A DNA stretch of 64,000 bases from Phytophthora hibernalis (Eukaryota; Oomycota; Peronosporomycetes; Peronosporales; Peronosporaceae), in contig JAAKBF010000224.1 in NCBI GenBank assembly GCA_012656075.1, positions 310,001 to 374,000 on the forward strand. Reading direction: 5' to 3'. This document shows, piece by piece, positions 21,401 to 32,421 of the stretch. Position numbers and translations under genes: made by a program. Every line of letters starts with the position of its first letter. Within the stretch, counting starts at the first letter, position 1. Under the pieces are notes generated by a model. That model did not search any database. It worked only from the letters and a program-made list of their open reading frames with translations, and had not been told where the DNA came from.

Positions 21401-23074
21401 TTCATAAACGGTATTTGTTTGTTTTCAAAAACATGTTTCTTTTTGTGGATTACTGCTCATCTTGGGATCTGTAGCAGGAATGTTAGGCAAATGCACTTTT
21501 TCAATCAGATGTTGCATGTTACACTTGGCGTATTGTTGCGTCGTTTTCAAATCGCATCCTTCACTATAAGGGTGCTGTTCAGTGAGTGGCGTATTTACCG
21601 GTCGTTGTCTGTAGTCTGTTTTAACATTGCATTGATTTCTTATTTTATTAATATACACACACACAATCCTTTTGTACGCTTCAGTCACCACGAAATTTAG
21701 ATCGTCGCGGGCGATGCCGCCAGCAGCCACGATCAGCACGCGAACATGTTGGACATGAGCTGCTTGTAAAGCATCCACTTGAGTCCGTGGCCAACGACGA
21801 TTTCGTACGCGTAACAGCCGTGCGCAGCGGAGTTGCTTCACCCAAAATGATGGGCTCGATCAAATGTTTTCGTACACGTTTTAAAACACAACTTGGCTTA
21901 TGTCTCTTTACAGTAATACCCATGTCTTGGCATTATTCACCGATGATTTGCCAAACATTCCAAATGCCAGAAGACAAGATTTCAACTCTCCGTTAGGCGA
22001 TATGCTCGTCCATTTTTAGTGCGTAGCAACTCGGTATGCACAGACATGAAATTGTGTCATGCATCATTCTCGATTACAAGTTGACATAAATAACTTTGAT
22101 TTTTCTGAGGAAGAGCAACAAAAGGGTGAGAAATGCGATAGCTCTTGTACAACAATAACTTTGTATGGTGCTACAGATTCCTGATGCATTTACGGATTTT
22201 TAACCTCCTCAAAACGAGACTACACTCTGAATCGAATTGGGAGGGGGCAGTCCGCTCATTTGAAAAGGGGTTATAAATGGTACATAACTAGTAACTTGTG
22301 TGAGCTAAAAAGGAAGCTGTGAAAGTTAATCTGTATATACATAATGCGCCGAGATCAGCCATTAGATGCGCTGAAACGGACATTAAGTTTACAAGTCAAG
22401 CCGTCTAAATACCGTATACCCCTGTTACAGGCGTCACCAATATGCAGTCGGTGGTAGGGCTCGTACTTAACCCAACGTATTTGGTCATATCTCTGCTACG
22501 CTAGTTTAATAGTTCGCTAATACTAATAAAGTACCTACCAACGACATATACCTGTTCACCATACCTGTAGGACCTTGCTTTCAAATTTTTGTATCGGAAG
22601 CGCAAACGGCGATCGATTTACTTGCCTTGGTCTGCCGTATGACCAGGGAGATATGACGATCATATCGAATATAGTGGTATTTTACCAATTGTTTCATTGG
22701 CTAAAAATGAGTGACGCTTGTAACTAGGGTGAATACGGTATGTCAAAAGTTTAGGTTACTAAATTTCTTTTTAAGGAATTAACATTTAATGTTGCTTTTA
22801 ATATGTAATTACGTATGATCCAAAAATAAGAATTCCATATGACCCAAAATTTGATCCGTTTCGCGGAAAAAGTTGATCCTGTTCGTTTGTCCAGTCCTGC
22901 GATTGATAACAAATGTCTATTCCGGCTTGTAGTTGGCCTTGGACAATTTAGTTTAATATTTTATGTCAAAGCGTAGGCGTCCGTAGTAATGACGTTAGTA
23001 TGTAGGAGAGCAATAATAATAATAGGGTCGGTATGTTGAAATTTTATTACATCAAAGATTTGGGTTGATTGCCA
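21400..23074. other. Non-coding stretch, nothing recognised
   Basis: There are short open frames only in 21,419-21,996, and none of 60 codons or more between 21,997 and 23,075. I see no paired repeats. Confidence 0.45.
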
Positions 23075-24083
23075 TTATCTATTCTGCATCAACAAGCGAC
23101 GTGACGTACCACAAGTCCTGGTTAGTGCGCAATACCGCCAGCATTTCGTAGTTACCAGGAAACATGCACATTCGATTGAACCAACTTGCACTGCGAGAGC
23201 AAACGTAACAGTGTTCGACATCGGAAGGAACCAGAGGGCTGTAGCTTCCCAATTATACACCAAGATTGCGGGACTACTGTCCTCCTTGGAGGATTTCGCT
23301 GGCGTAGTTGTCGTCAGGGCATTCATTCCTCTTGTCAGTGCTGACCACCGACCCCACCGCATAACACTGTCCAGAACGGGCTTCAAAGGTATTCAACTTA
23401 CTGCCATTACAAACCTAGATTGAAACTGCTTCAAATACAGACTGTGCGTTAAGGTGCAAGTGACTGACCATGATCGGGTAGCCATCGGCTACTTGGTGAA
23501 ACAAAATGCGCACATTCGCCATGCTTGCACTATTGTGTTGAAGTATCTTGCAGTCATAATCCATCGTTAAAAGGGGCCCAAGAAGACCCGATAGCTAAGT
23601 GTCTAGTTAATACTGTAGATTAAAGATAAGCCTCAAGTAATGGCACCATTATCTCGAACGGGCCAAGAAAAGGTGCAAACGCTTTCCTCGTCGACCAGCT
23701 GCGTATATGTTTGCCACGCATTCAAGCACGTGATGATCGACAAGAGGGGATGAAGGCGCGAATGGTTTCGATCGAAGAACTGTTGCAAGGTTTCCCCGCG
23801 AACGAAGACCGTCCAGAATACGTAAGCAGACCGATTGCAGAATCATCTGGAAGTGACGAAGAAACGTCGTCCGATAATGACGCACACGTTGGACAAGTAC
23901 ATCCACTGAAACCCGCCACGTGGGTGCAAACCCAAAGACACAGAAGGTTGAGCGTCATGTCTTCCGCGCGTCTGACAGCTAAGTTATGTTACGCTACTCG
24001 CTGCAGTATGGGTACAAGATACAAATTCGTGATACCATTTGAGACTGCGGCGAACAAAATGATACTTATCCACCATTTAGAGT
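23075..24083. other. Unassigned frames
   Basis: A 103-codon frame (23,386-23,075, -) and a 126-codon frame (23,711-24,091, +) are the longest. The latter includes MKARMVSIEELLQGFP and an acidic run GSDEETSSDNDAH, but neither resembles a family I know. They may be pieces of decayed elements. Confidence 0.3.
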
Positions 24084-24085
24084 TA

Positions 24086-25265
24086 ACATAATTTGCCACT
24101 TTAGTGCGCGATGCCAGTTGTTGGCACGGTCCCCAATTTTAACCAATCGTCTCTCTTTAATTTCATTTGCTGTATTTTGATTGGATGTGCTGGTCAAAAC
24201 CAGTTTAGTGCTTACTTGTTGCTTCCAAAACCGATTTGAGCAGCCTGTATCATTTTAGAGAGGTATTCAATTTGTGGCTCAGAGCCACTCAGTGCACGGA
24301 AGACCATGGAGGAAGGTGAAGACCGCGCCCCAAAAGCATCACGCTGCGGCGTGGTGGAACATACAGGCCCAACGATCTGTTGACAGCGCTAGATCGCATT
24401 AACACAGGCGAGAAGTATGCGCTGGAAGCCCCTGACAACTGGCTGGTACCGTCGTTAACTAGGGCGACACCCTATCCTGACCCCACGTAGCACTCAGCAG
24501 ATCGCCCGTGTCTGGTTATTTACCGGTAAAATCGATTAATTTTGGGTTATCGATTTTGACGGGCTATTTGATTTTAGGTGAATGGCATTCTGCTGGTAGC
24601 ACTTCCGCCAAATGCAACGCATTTGTACCAGCCGTTGGACGTTGCCGTGTTCAAACCTGTCAAGACGATGGTGAAGATGGCATTACACGCCAAGCTGCTC
24701 TCAAGCTCGAGTTGTACGGTCTCAAAGACTGAAGCCATCGGTATCGCTTGCAAAGCATACCGTGTTGCGCTAATAACGCGACCAACCAACGCCGTGAGCG
24801 GCTTCCGAACGACGGGACTTTACCCCCCATCTTGGGTAGCTATGCAGAGCCGTCTCCACCTCTTCGCGAGTGGCGGAGCACGCGGGGACGTGGGTAAGAC
24901 GGAGTGGATCAAGCGAAAGCGGGACATCCAAGGAGAGGTCCGAAATGACATCTTAGTACTGCCCCCGGGCCATGTGGGAAGGATAAGAAGCGTAGAGTCA
25001 CTGTTGACTTCGTCGGACGGAGGAAATGCTACTCCAAGGCGACATTTAGATAGGTAACCAAACCGTGCACGAATTTAAGACTCCTTTTTGAAGTCCTACT
25101 GCATCAAACCCAATTGTCACTTGTGGATCTAAAAATATGGGTTTGAATGAGCGGCATATGCTCTTTAATTGTAGAGTTTCAAATTGACGATCTGAGCAAA
25201 ATAAAATCTGCGGCGTCCATTTTACGAACAGACCCAAAACCGCGCACTAAAGTGGCAAGTTACGT
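24086..25265 (+). mobile_element. 1.2-kb pogo-type deletion derivative with 25-bp TIRs and TA target duplication
   Basis: The left end ACATAATTTGCCACTTTAGT (then GCGCG) and the inverse of the right end match in 23 of 25 positions (24,086-24,110 and 25,241-25,265). TA lies immediately outside each end (24,084-24,085 and 25,266-25,267), the target-site duplication of pogo/Tc1 elements. The inside carries the two ends of a transposase gene with its middle missing. Confidence 0.75.
24342..25057 (+). pseudogene. Internally deleted pogo-type transposase
   Basis: The N-terminal piece (24,342-24,490) reads NDLLTALDRINTGEKYALEA and stops. The C-terminal piece (24,578-25,057, 159 codons) reads NGILLVALPPNATHLYQPLD (third catalytic acidic residue), VAVFKPVKTMVKMALHA, ITRPTNAVSGFRTTGLYPPS and then a basic tail. 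The HTH-to-catalytic middle with the first two Asp residues is absent. Such elements can move only if a full-length relative supplies the enzyme. The same two segments are kept in the relic at 3,236-4,200. Confidence 0.65.
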
Positions 25266-27343
25266 TATCGAGATAATCGACTTTAAAGTTGACCGCCTGT
25301 TTTTCGTACCTAGCCGAAATTTTTAATTGTTGTTGTCTTTTTATCCGTTTCAAAGCGTAAAACTACTCTCTTTTGATTGCTTTTAACAAGAGCTTTCCGA
25401 TAATACACTTTTCACAAAAATTGAAAAGAAATTGCGATCACCAGACAATAAAATGTTCCGCCATTTTGGGGTCTGAAAATGTAGATAATTTTTCCAGAGC
25501 GTGCCACTTTACCAATTCTTAACATTTTCAAGTGGACAAGGACTCAAAATGAGCGCAATACTTCCCTCGTGTGAGTGGTGTGCCTAAATCGCGATTCGTA
25601 CTTTGGTTGATAAGTATCATTTGGTTTGACGCCGTCTCATTTGGGAAACAGGGGGTTTATAAGACGGTATGTTTGAAACTAGCGCCTCTTTTCATTCTTT
25701 CAACCTCCAATTTTGTTTTGTACCACAGTTTATTTTTCAGTTACGAGACGTTTTATGCAAATCAAACTTTGATATACCTAGGAACTCGCATCGAGAAGAA
25801 CCTGTGGTTAATTATATAAAAATATCTTCTCTAGAGCTTAAGCGTCCAAAATAACGGGTATAAACTAGTGGGATGTTTTTGGAGGATAATAACTCGGAGA
25901 AAGGGGTTCGACAATATCAACGAAAACGGCATCCGAGAACGACATAAAGGGGAAAAGCCACACAATGCTAGAAGAGATTATGACAGCAAGCAACTCGGCG
26001 GATGCCGCCGTGAACTTCGTGCAGCACGAAGCAGGAACGACGGCGACGGAGGCGGGTGACGAGGTGGGACTGACCCACGCAAGATCCGCAGAGTTACCAG
26101 CGGTGGTGAGAAACATAGAGGAGCGAGCTGTAGGTTGCGTCCAACTCAAGCAGGCACAACGATGGCGGCGGCATACGGCGTGGAGGGGCCGACCGTTACA
26201 CGACCGACAGTAACTTTGACAGATACGAATCTCGTGCGCCCCGTCTAGGTGAAGGGGGTGGATGGTCATTGCGAAGCCGTGCACCATTTTCTCTTCAGGC
26301 GAAGAGATGGGATGATTTTATCTACTCCCCAATACTCGAACGAGGCGACGGCGCATATTTAGGAGACTGTCCATGCGACGCTCGAGGTTATCCAAAAGCA
26401 GCAAATTCTCCTTCTGGCTAGAGCAGATTAACTCTGTGATCTGGGTATCCTTTTAAACGATCTTCTTGTCCTTATGGCCAATAAGGCAGCTGTTGATTTG
26501 TGATCTTGGATGAGCGGCGCTCACGACGGAGGTGTCGTTTCTTGACTTGAAGGGCCTCGACAGCAATGAATGTATAGCTGGGTGATGAACGGGGATGGCT
26601 TGGCGAAAAGATGCCGATGACAGAAGAGGGGATGATGGGAGCCAGTGCCTTCATATGTAGATAATAATCGATATAACAGGGTATCCTATGTAAAACGTTT
26701 AGCTGTGCTACAGAGATTTACACTCCACCAATGAAATTATCGTTCCCAAAACAGTTGATGTGTCGCTGGCCAATCCGATTTTGTCAGGATGATACGGAAG
26801 CTTCCACTAGCCAATTTTCAAAAGGGTTCTGGCGGTAAAATCTCCAAATACAAATTCGAAGTAACTGCATATTCAGTAGGATACAGAATTATCTTAGTCA
26901 TTGAAAGGGTTAAATAAGACCGAACCGGAATAAATTTTATTTAACGACCCCAAAAGGGATTTCACCTTAGGTGAGGGTCGAAGTGAGGAAGTGATAAATG
27001 AAAGAGCAAACAAAGAGCTAAAAAATGAAGTGAGGTTGAAGTAGATATCGCTTAAATAACGTTTTATTTCTAGGTAAACCGACAGTTTCTGGCTCTATTT
27101 TCGAATCATCTCGAACTCACCATTCGCCCACCAAGGTTCCCAAACAACTAATTCACCTTCGTAAAACGCCCCAGTTACATGTGACATGTAATGCAGTTCT
27201 AGAACAACTCTTCCTCGAACGTCTAAATCTGCATTTGAGCGTGGTGGTCGCAGCGGATCCGGGTCCATTGTCTCTGAACCAAGGCGATGATTGCAAGAAG
27301 TGTAAATCAATTGCATCGTAAATATCGCAAGATATATCCAGCC
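25266..27343. other. Stretch with coding-like but unrecognised minus-strand frames
   Basis: At 25,865-26,654 the minus strand has several frames that look protein-like, for example a helical QKENLLLLDNLERRMDSLLN around 26,360-26,420 and a basic VKKRHLRRERRSSK near 26,530. Together they might be one broken gene with a coiled coil and a nuclear signal, such as a transposon accessory protein. A 73-codon frame at 27,316-27,095 (-) is also unassigned. No terminal repeats were found. Confidence 0.3.
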
Positions 27344-27475
27344 CTCGGCGTCAGCAGGATCACTGAGAGTACATTACCAGATGTTGGCACGCACAGAGTG
27401 TGGTGACGCAGGGCGCGTTACTGGGGTTAATCGCCTCCTACAGGACGATCACTTCAAAGAGTAGGTGCCATTTCA
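27344..27475 (-). pseudogene. First codons of a second copia Gag copy
   Basis: On the minus strand MAPTL at 27,472 is followed by a stop and then SDRPVGGD. The DNA of this stretch matches the start of the Gag gene at 33,766 (shared GGTGCCATT, AAGAGTAGGTGCC and ACGATC blocks). It lies directly downstream of the LTR at 27,480, as Gag does in a complete element, and is cut off at about 27,344. A second copy therefore began here. Confidence 0.55.
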
Positions 27476-27479
27476 GGGC

Positions 27480-27900
27480 AGTACAGTTGTAGTGATAGAC
27501 AGCAGTAGGATAATCAATAAAGAAAGCAACACTTGTGCGTGCCGGGCAAAAGACTGACACAAGAATGCGGGCGGCAGGGTAGCTCTTGCTCACAGTGTGC
27601 GCTGGGCGCCTCAGATCAGCAAGTCAGCATATTGGGCTTTGGCACTTGGTCGGACACAAGGTGCTCGCAAACAGTAAAGTAATCTGCAGTCCGCTGTCTC
27701 ACTGTGGAGCTACAGCTCACACTCACACTTGATCTCATCGGTGGGCGCCACAACGATGCGATCACGCTACATGTTTAAGCCGCGCATCGTAGCGCCGCAC
27801 TGTTAAACTCGAAAGCGGCGCATACCGGAGTCCAAAGTAGTCGGCAGTCCGCAACGCACTTCCTCTTGATTCAATCACCATCGTTCTCGCAGTTGTATTT
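27480..27900 (-). repeat. LTR of copia family L2
   Basis: The region lies between the RNase H stop (27,909) of one copia copy and the Gag start (27,472) of another, on the minus strand, so it should be an LTR. Parts recur at 46,445-46,530 (AACACTTGTRCGTGCCGGGC; GCAGGGTAGCTCTTGCTCAC) and at 55,460-55,534 (ACAAGGTGCT, CAAAGTAATC, GCAGTCCGCT). Exact ends were not resolved. Confidence 0.5.
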
Positions 27901-28206
27901 GTATGTCGCTAGATTAGCACCATGCCGCAGCCATAGTAGTAGCCGTAGTCATAGAGTCCGTAGTAGCCACAGCAGTAGTACCAGGTCTGTCCGCACCAAG
28001 CACAATTTGCAACATTTATCGCTATGCAAAAGCGAGTGAACCTGACAACAGCCAGCTCCGTGGTTATAATATCAGTCACTTGGTTCTCGATGCCAACGTG
28101 CTGCGTTGTGAGCCGCTTTAGTTCCACATTACGCCACACAATGTGATGTTTGTTGTCAATGTGTTTCGACTTTTAGTGGGTTCCAGGTTTCGCAAGTCAG
28201 CGCAAT

Positions 28207-29433
28207 GGGGGTCACACTGAGCGATACCGGGAAAGACTATACCGGGGTGTTTTTGTCTCGGTCCTGCGTTCTCGCTGGCCCATTCTAATTTTTACAATAA
28301 CTCAACAAATATTGATTACAAATTTCGGCAAAATAATAGTTGCGATTGTTGGTTGGCGACGGTTCGACGTTTGAAGGTCGTCTATGGAGAAGGAACCGGA
28401 GAGTAGTAGCGAGGACGAGTACGAGGACGGCGGGCTAGTTCCAGCTGCGCACTAGCGCCGAATCAGCTGCAAGCGCTGGCCAAGTCCGAACTGGCGAGTC
28501 TCGAGTGCGCACCAGCAATCAGGAAGCAAGTGGTGCCGGTTTGGCAGTTGGGACAACCTCTGGACGCCAAGGAGGGGTCGGTCGGGATAGAAGCGAGCAA
28601 GAGGACTGGCACAGCAAAGCGGACGACAAGAGGGAAGGTGTGGACCAGTGAGGAGGTGCTGCTTCTCGTAGCATGTTGGAAAGCGGCGTGAATTGAGAAG
28701 TTGCCTGAGGCCACACAGCACAGCACGCAGCTGCAGCCGTTTACAGCGCTTACATCGCCCGTTTGCTGCTGACCAAAGCACAACTGACTGGTGAAGAGGT
28801 TGAAAATGCAGATGAGTTTTTAATGATGGTGTCAAATGCCCCTCCGTGTCCTGAAGGTGGGTTGACTGTCACTGAGGACACTTTCCGACCGAGATCGCAA
28901 CGAGCTGTTGAAGACAAGATGGCTTCGCTAAAGTCTAGTTACTCGCCGATTTCCGACCACAACAATGGTACACTGGTCGGCCTGCATGGTTTGAAATGTT
29001 GCCAGCAGGACGAGCTGAATTCTAAGAAAATGCGGCGGACAACATGCTGCTGCTGGCGGCGTCCGTCATGCTGCAGCTGGTGTCGACCGTCGTACTGCTG
29101 GTGGGGGCGACCGTCGTACTGCTAGTGGCGGCGGCCAACACACCGCTTTTCGTGCTGGCCAACAAGCCACCGGTCGAGGTAGCTCCTGCTACCCTGTATG
29201 ATGACCTCGTGCTTCGCGATGAGGGGCGTGTAATTACCATTATGTTGTTCTTGTTCCTTGGGTTATGCCGGGCTGTATAGGGGATGGTCCCGAGAGGGAC
29301 AAAACAAAGACGTTATTTGATGTGTTTATGCGCATTTTCCGGAATAGCATTTTCCGGGGTCGGCAGTGTGAACGCTCTTGTCCGGCCATATTTCCGGCGT
29401 AGTATTCCTATTTCGGGCAGTCTGAACCGCCCC
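28207..29433 (+). mobile_element. 1.2-kb SANT-encoding element inserted in copia RNase H, with 3-bp target duplication
   Basis: The left end GGGGGTCACACTG and the inverse of the right end, GGGGCGGTTCAGACTG, form short imperfect terminal repeats. The host codons run GGC TCA ATT on one side and GCG CTG on the other, restoring the RNase H order GSIAL if the element is removed. The triplet AAT (ATT on the coding strand) is present at both edges, 28,204-28,206 and 29,434-29,436. Three-base duplications are typical of PIF/Harbinger-type elements, and its only gene is a SANT-domain protein. Confidence 0.65.
28384..29277 (+). pseudogene. SANT/Myb-like protein of the inserted element, frameshifted
   Basis: The N-terminus reads MEKEPESSSEDEYEDGGLVP at 28,384. 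In another frame at 28,639-28,690, GKVWTSEEVLLLVACWKAA is the first helix of a SANT/Myb-like domain. The frame 28,763-29,125 continues with RAVEDKMASLKSSYSPISDH, a later helix of the same domain. A further frame gives TGRPAWFEMLPAGRAEF and then the long hydrophobic 29,044-29,280 frame. SANT proteins of Harbinger-type elements bind the termini and recruit the transposase. At least three frame changes make this copy inactive. No transposase is encoded, so mobility depended on another copy. Confidence 0.55.
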
Positions 29434-31189
29434 AATTGAGCCTTGGTTGTCGCCGAGTAGCATCGGGACAGGATGCTTTCACGCAAGTTCTTTGCACAGG
29501 CCAGCAAGCCACATGAAGTCCTTGGTCGCTTCTACCATATCAACGTAATCAGCCTCGCAGATACAGAGGGAATTGATTTCTTGTTTGCGCGATGCATACG
29601 AGATCACGTTCCCATCAATTATCGAGACATAGTTGATGATGCTTCATCAATCGATCGAGTCGTTAGCGTAGTCGGCATCATAATATCTGCGAAGTCGCAC
29701 CGACTTCTGCATCTCCACGTCCATCACTAGTCCAAAGTCACACGTAGCCTTCAGGTAGCGCAGTACATGTCGGGTTTGAGCAAAGTGCTTGAGATCGTAA
29801 CTGGACAGATACTTGCCAAGGTGTCTGGTCGCATGTGCAATGTCAGGCCGCGAGGAACTGACTAGATATTGGAGTGCACCAACTAGTTCTCGATACGGTA
29901 AATAGTCCTTAGTCGCAGGCACCACCGTCGTCGAAGGTGTCGTCGCCCCAGGCTTCGCACACCCTTTGCAATCACTCATGCGATAGCGCTTTCAGCTGTT
30001 TAAGCACGTATTGATGCTAGCTGTTGACCATTTGCGGCAACGGCCTGTTGATCAGGATCTCGACACCCAATAAGCATTTTACTGCACCTATTGTAGTTAG
30101 CTCGAAGGTTTCTTGCAGCCGTTTAGCAATCTTGGTACACAGTGTAGGCCATAATCAGAAGGAGGTCTTCAACGTATACAGTCAGCAGCAACTGCACTTC
30201 ACCGCTAGTCTTCCGTATGTCGAGGTCGTAGTCAGAGTCCGATCGTTCATATCATATTGCCATCAGCTTTGCATGTAGCTTTTGTTCCAAATTTTCGGTG
30301 CCTGCTTGACCCCGTTCAGGCTCTTCAAAAGTATGCAGACAAAGCCAGGTCCGTAACTTGAAACCCAAGAGGTTGCTCCATGAAGATCGATTCATCGTGG
30401 TCTCCGTAGAGAAGTGCGGTCTTCACGTCGTATTGAAGCACCACCCATTCGCGCTATACCGCAAAGTAGATCGCGGCTCGGATGGACTCGACACATATCA
30501 CCGGGACGTAGGTCTCGCTGTATTTCACACCTAGTTCTTGCTTAAACCAGTGAATAACACGTCTGGCTAGGAACCGTTTGATTTTGCCTCGATCATCTCG
30601 TTTCACAGCGAAGACCCATCTGCATGTGATCACCTTCACGTGGTGCAATTTCCGTGTCTAGTCCCCGTTCAGTGATTGCAACTCAGCCAGCATGGCGGTT
30701 TTCCATTGCAGTCAGTTCTTTCTCTACGCGCCTGCTTGTAGGTCGTAGGTATCTCAATGCCGATGTGTACGGCATGCGCGTGGGCGACACCATAGTCAAG
30801 TAGCCGTACGTCCGGCTTCTGCATCCGTCGTGGCCACTTGAGACAGGGATCCGTCGGGGGCCTGGATCTCGAATCTAGTCGTCAGCTTGTCCATCGTTGC
30901 AATTTACTTACGCGCTTCACCCTTTATTCATTTCCTCGCCATGGACACCGGTGGTGATTTCTTGGCGATTTCCTGAAATACTGCTGGATTAGCAGTGAAA
31001 GGCTGCGACTCCACTCAGCTAGCGGGTGTAGGGGAGTCAGCAGACGGTTGAGGTTCTGCTTCTCTTGGCAAACTCTGTGTCAGGTCAGCAGCAGGTGGTA
31101 GCATCTCTAGCATTTCTAACTGCTTCTTCGCAACACACTCGTAGGGATTCAGACCTTTTGCATTTATTTAAATCCGAAAATCAAGCTTG

Positions 31190-31667
31190 TTTGACAAAAC
31201 CTTTCTCGGCATCCGTGCTCAGGTTCTCGAAGCGGTGGTGTAGCAACTTCATCGCTTTCATAATATACAAGTCTTGCTTCAACGCCGGCAGCACCATGAT
31301 GCTGGTGATTTTTAAACCTATCAGTCCAGACTATAAATGCTCTCGCGCATCATGACCTTCAAGGTTGTTCCCGGTTTCAACAGCCAGGAAGTCTTTTGGT
31401 CAGGTGAGCACGACAGCTTGCACTTGCCAGTCGTTTGCAGGTAACCCAGACGAATGATTCTCGCTTTGGCGTTCTTTGTGTACGCCACGCCGTCCAGGAG
31501 ACGATCTTCCAACAGTCCCGTAGCCTGGTCAACAACACGTAATAAAACAGAACCACAAATTGTAGCCTGTGCAGTCGTTCCGTCTGCAAACCAAGGCGAC
31601 TCGTTTTTCTTCTCGAAAGGTAGGTACCAATGAGAGGTCTCAGCGTTTGTCTGAGATCTCGAGTCAA
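31190..31667 (-). pseudogene. Copia pre-integrase segment
   Basis: Frames at 31,512-31,321 read TKNAKARIIRLGYLQTTGKC and LSCSPDQKTSWLLKPGTTLK. Just downstream LHHRFENLS appears. This is the segment between protease and integrase in copia Pol proteins (GAG_pre-integrase region), where LHHRFGHLS-type sequence carries zinc-binding His residues. The protease active site is not clear, and the DDE integrase core does not follow. The next recognisable piece is the linker before reverse transcriptase. Confidence 0.55.
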
Positions 31668-32421
31668 TAATCCTTCACCGAGGTCGAGTCAGAATTTGGT
31701 AGCATAGCTTGATCTAAGTTCACAGCATTCACCTGCCAACGAGGTGCACTACTTCCTCGCTGGTTGCCTTCAGCTCGGCGGGATGGGTGGTCACGACGGT
31801 GAGGCGACCATCCACGCCACTGCTAGTGGCTCGGCGGTCCACGCCATGGCGAGTTCTCGCCCCGGCCGAATGCACTTGGCGGTCGTGAGCTGCGTCGCTG
31901 CGGTTGTGGCCAACGTGGTGGTCAGCCCAAGCTCCTCGCGGCACCGATTAGCTGCGCCACCGCGGCGGCGAGAAACTGTGTCTCCCTTGACCTGGTTGCG
32001 ACTACCAGCCATCAAATACACGCGGTGGTGAGCGCGCAGGTTCACGTCCACGCGGCGGTGGTGCAAAGTAATTAGGGGAATTAATCCGCAAAGTCCCCGC
32101 TCATGGGACGCATCTCATCACGAACACCATGTTGCATCTGCTGTTGACGTCCGCGCGTCTCAAAGCCAGTACCCCGGTAGTCGTCCCCGGTACAGGCACG
32201 GCCGCACGTAGATCACCTTCAGCGTGTTATGGCTCCAACGTAGGTCCTCGCGAGCTTTGCATTAGTCCTTAGCCGAAGTAGTAAAGCGCAGTGGCCCAAG
32301 CAGGAGGTTGACTCTGCTGTTGAGTAACCCCCACTGGCCCCGCACAGAACTAGGCGTAGCAGCTTTCATCGCTGACTGCACAGGTTGCCCTTGTTGGTCT
32401 TGTTTCCCTTGTCCTTGTCCT

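Larger units (their letters stand above)
27909..30660 (-). pseudogene. Copia reverse transcriptase and RNase H, split by an inserted element
   Basis: Reverse transcriptase starts near 30,650 with HHVKVITCRWVFAVKRDDRG, continues with YSETYVPVICVESIRAAIYF and, after a shift, VVLQYDVKTALLYGDHDESI and FMEQPLGF. The active-site motif near 30,170 reads YVED instead of YVDD, so a catalytic Asp is changed. The connection region is at 29,979-29,650 (YRELVGALQYLVSSSRPDIA, ATRHLGKYLSSY). RNase H reads GNVISYASRKQEINSL and LLGDNQGSI up to 29,437, then resumes at 28,203 with SKHIDNKHHIVW and ends at 27,909 with a Tyr/Cys/Gly-rich tail. The 1,227 bp between belong to the inserted element. Confidence 0.7.

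Noticed and set aside
27909..28139. A separate small Tyr/Gly/Cys-rich protein gene
   Set aside because: Its upstream residues SKHIDNKHHIVW identify it as the end of copia RNase H.
29044..29280. A membrane protein from the hydrophobic run (VVLLVGATVVLLV)
   Set aside because: It is in the frame following the SANT domain pieces, in low-complexity CTG/GTC-rich DNA, with no evidence of an independent gene.
31744..32066. Opposed 91-95 codon frames rich in Ala/Val/Arg as a gene
   Set aside because: They lie in the Gag-Pol linker of a decayed copia element and show no family features in either direction.
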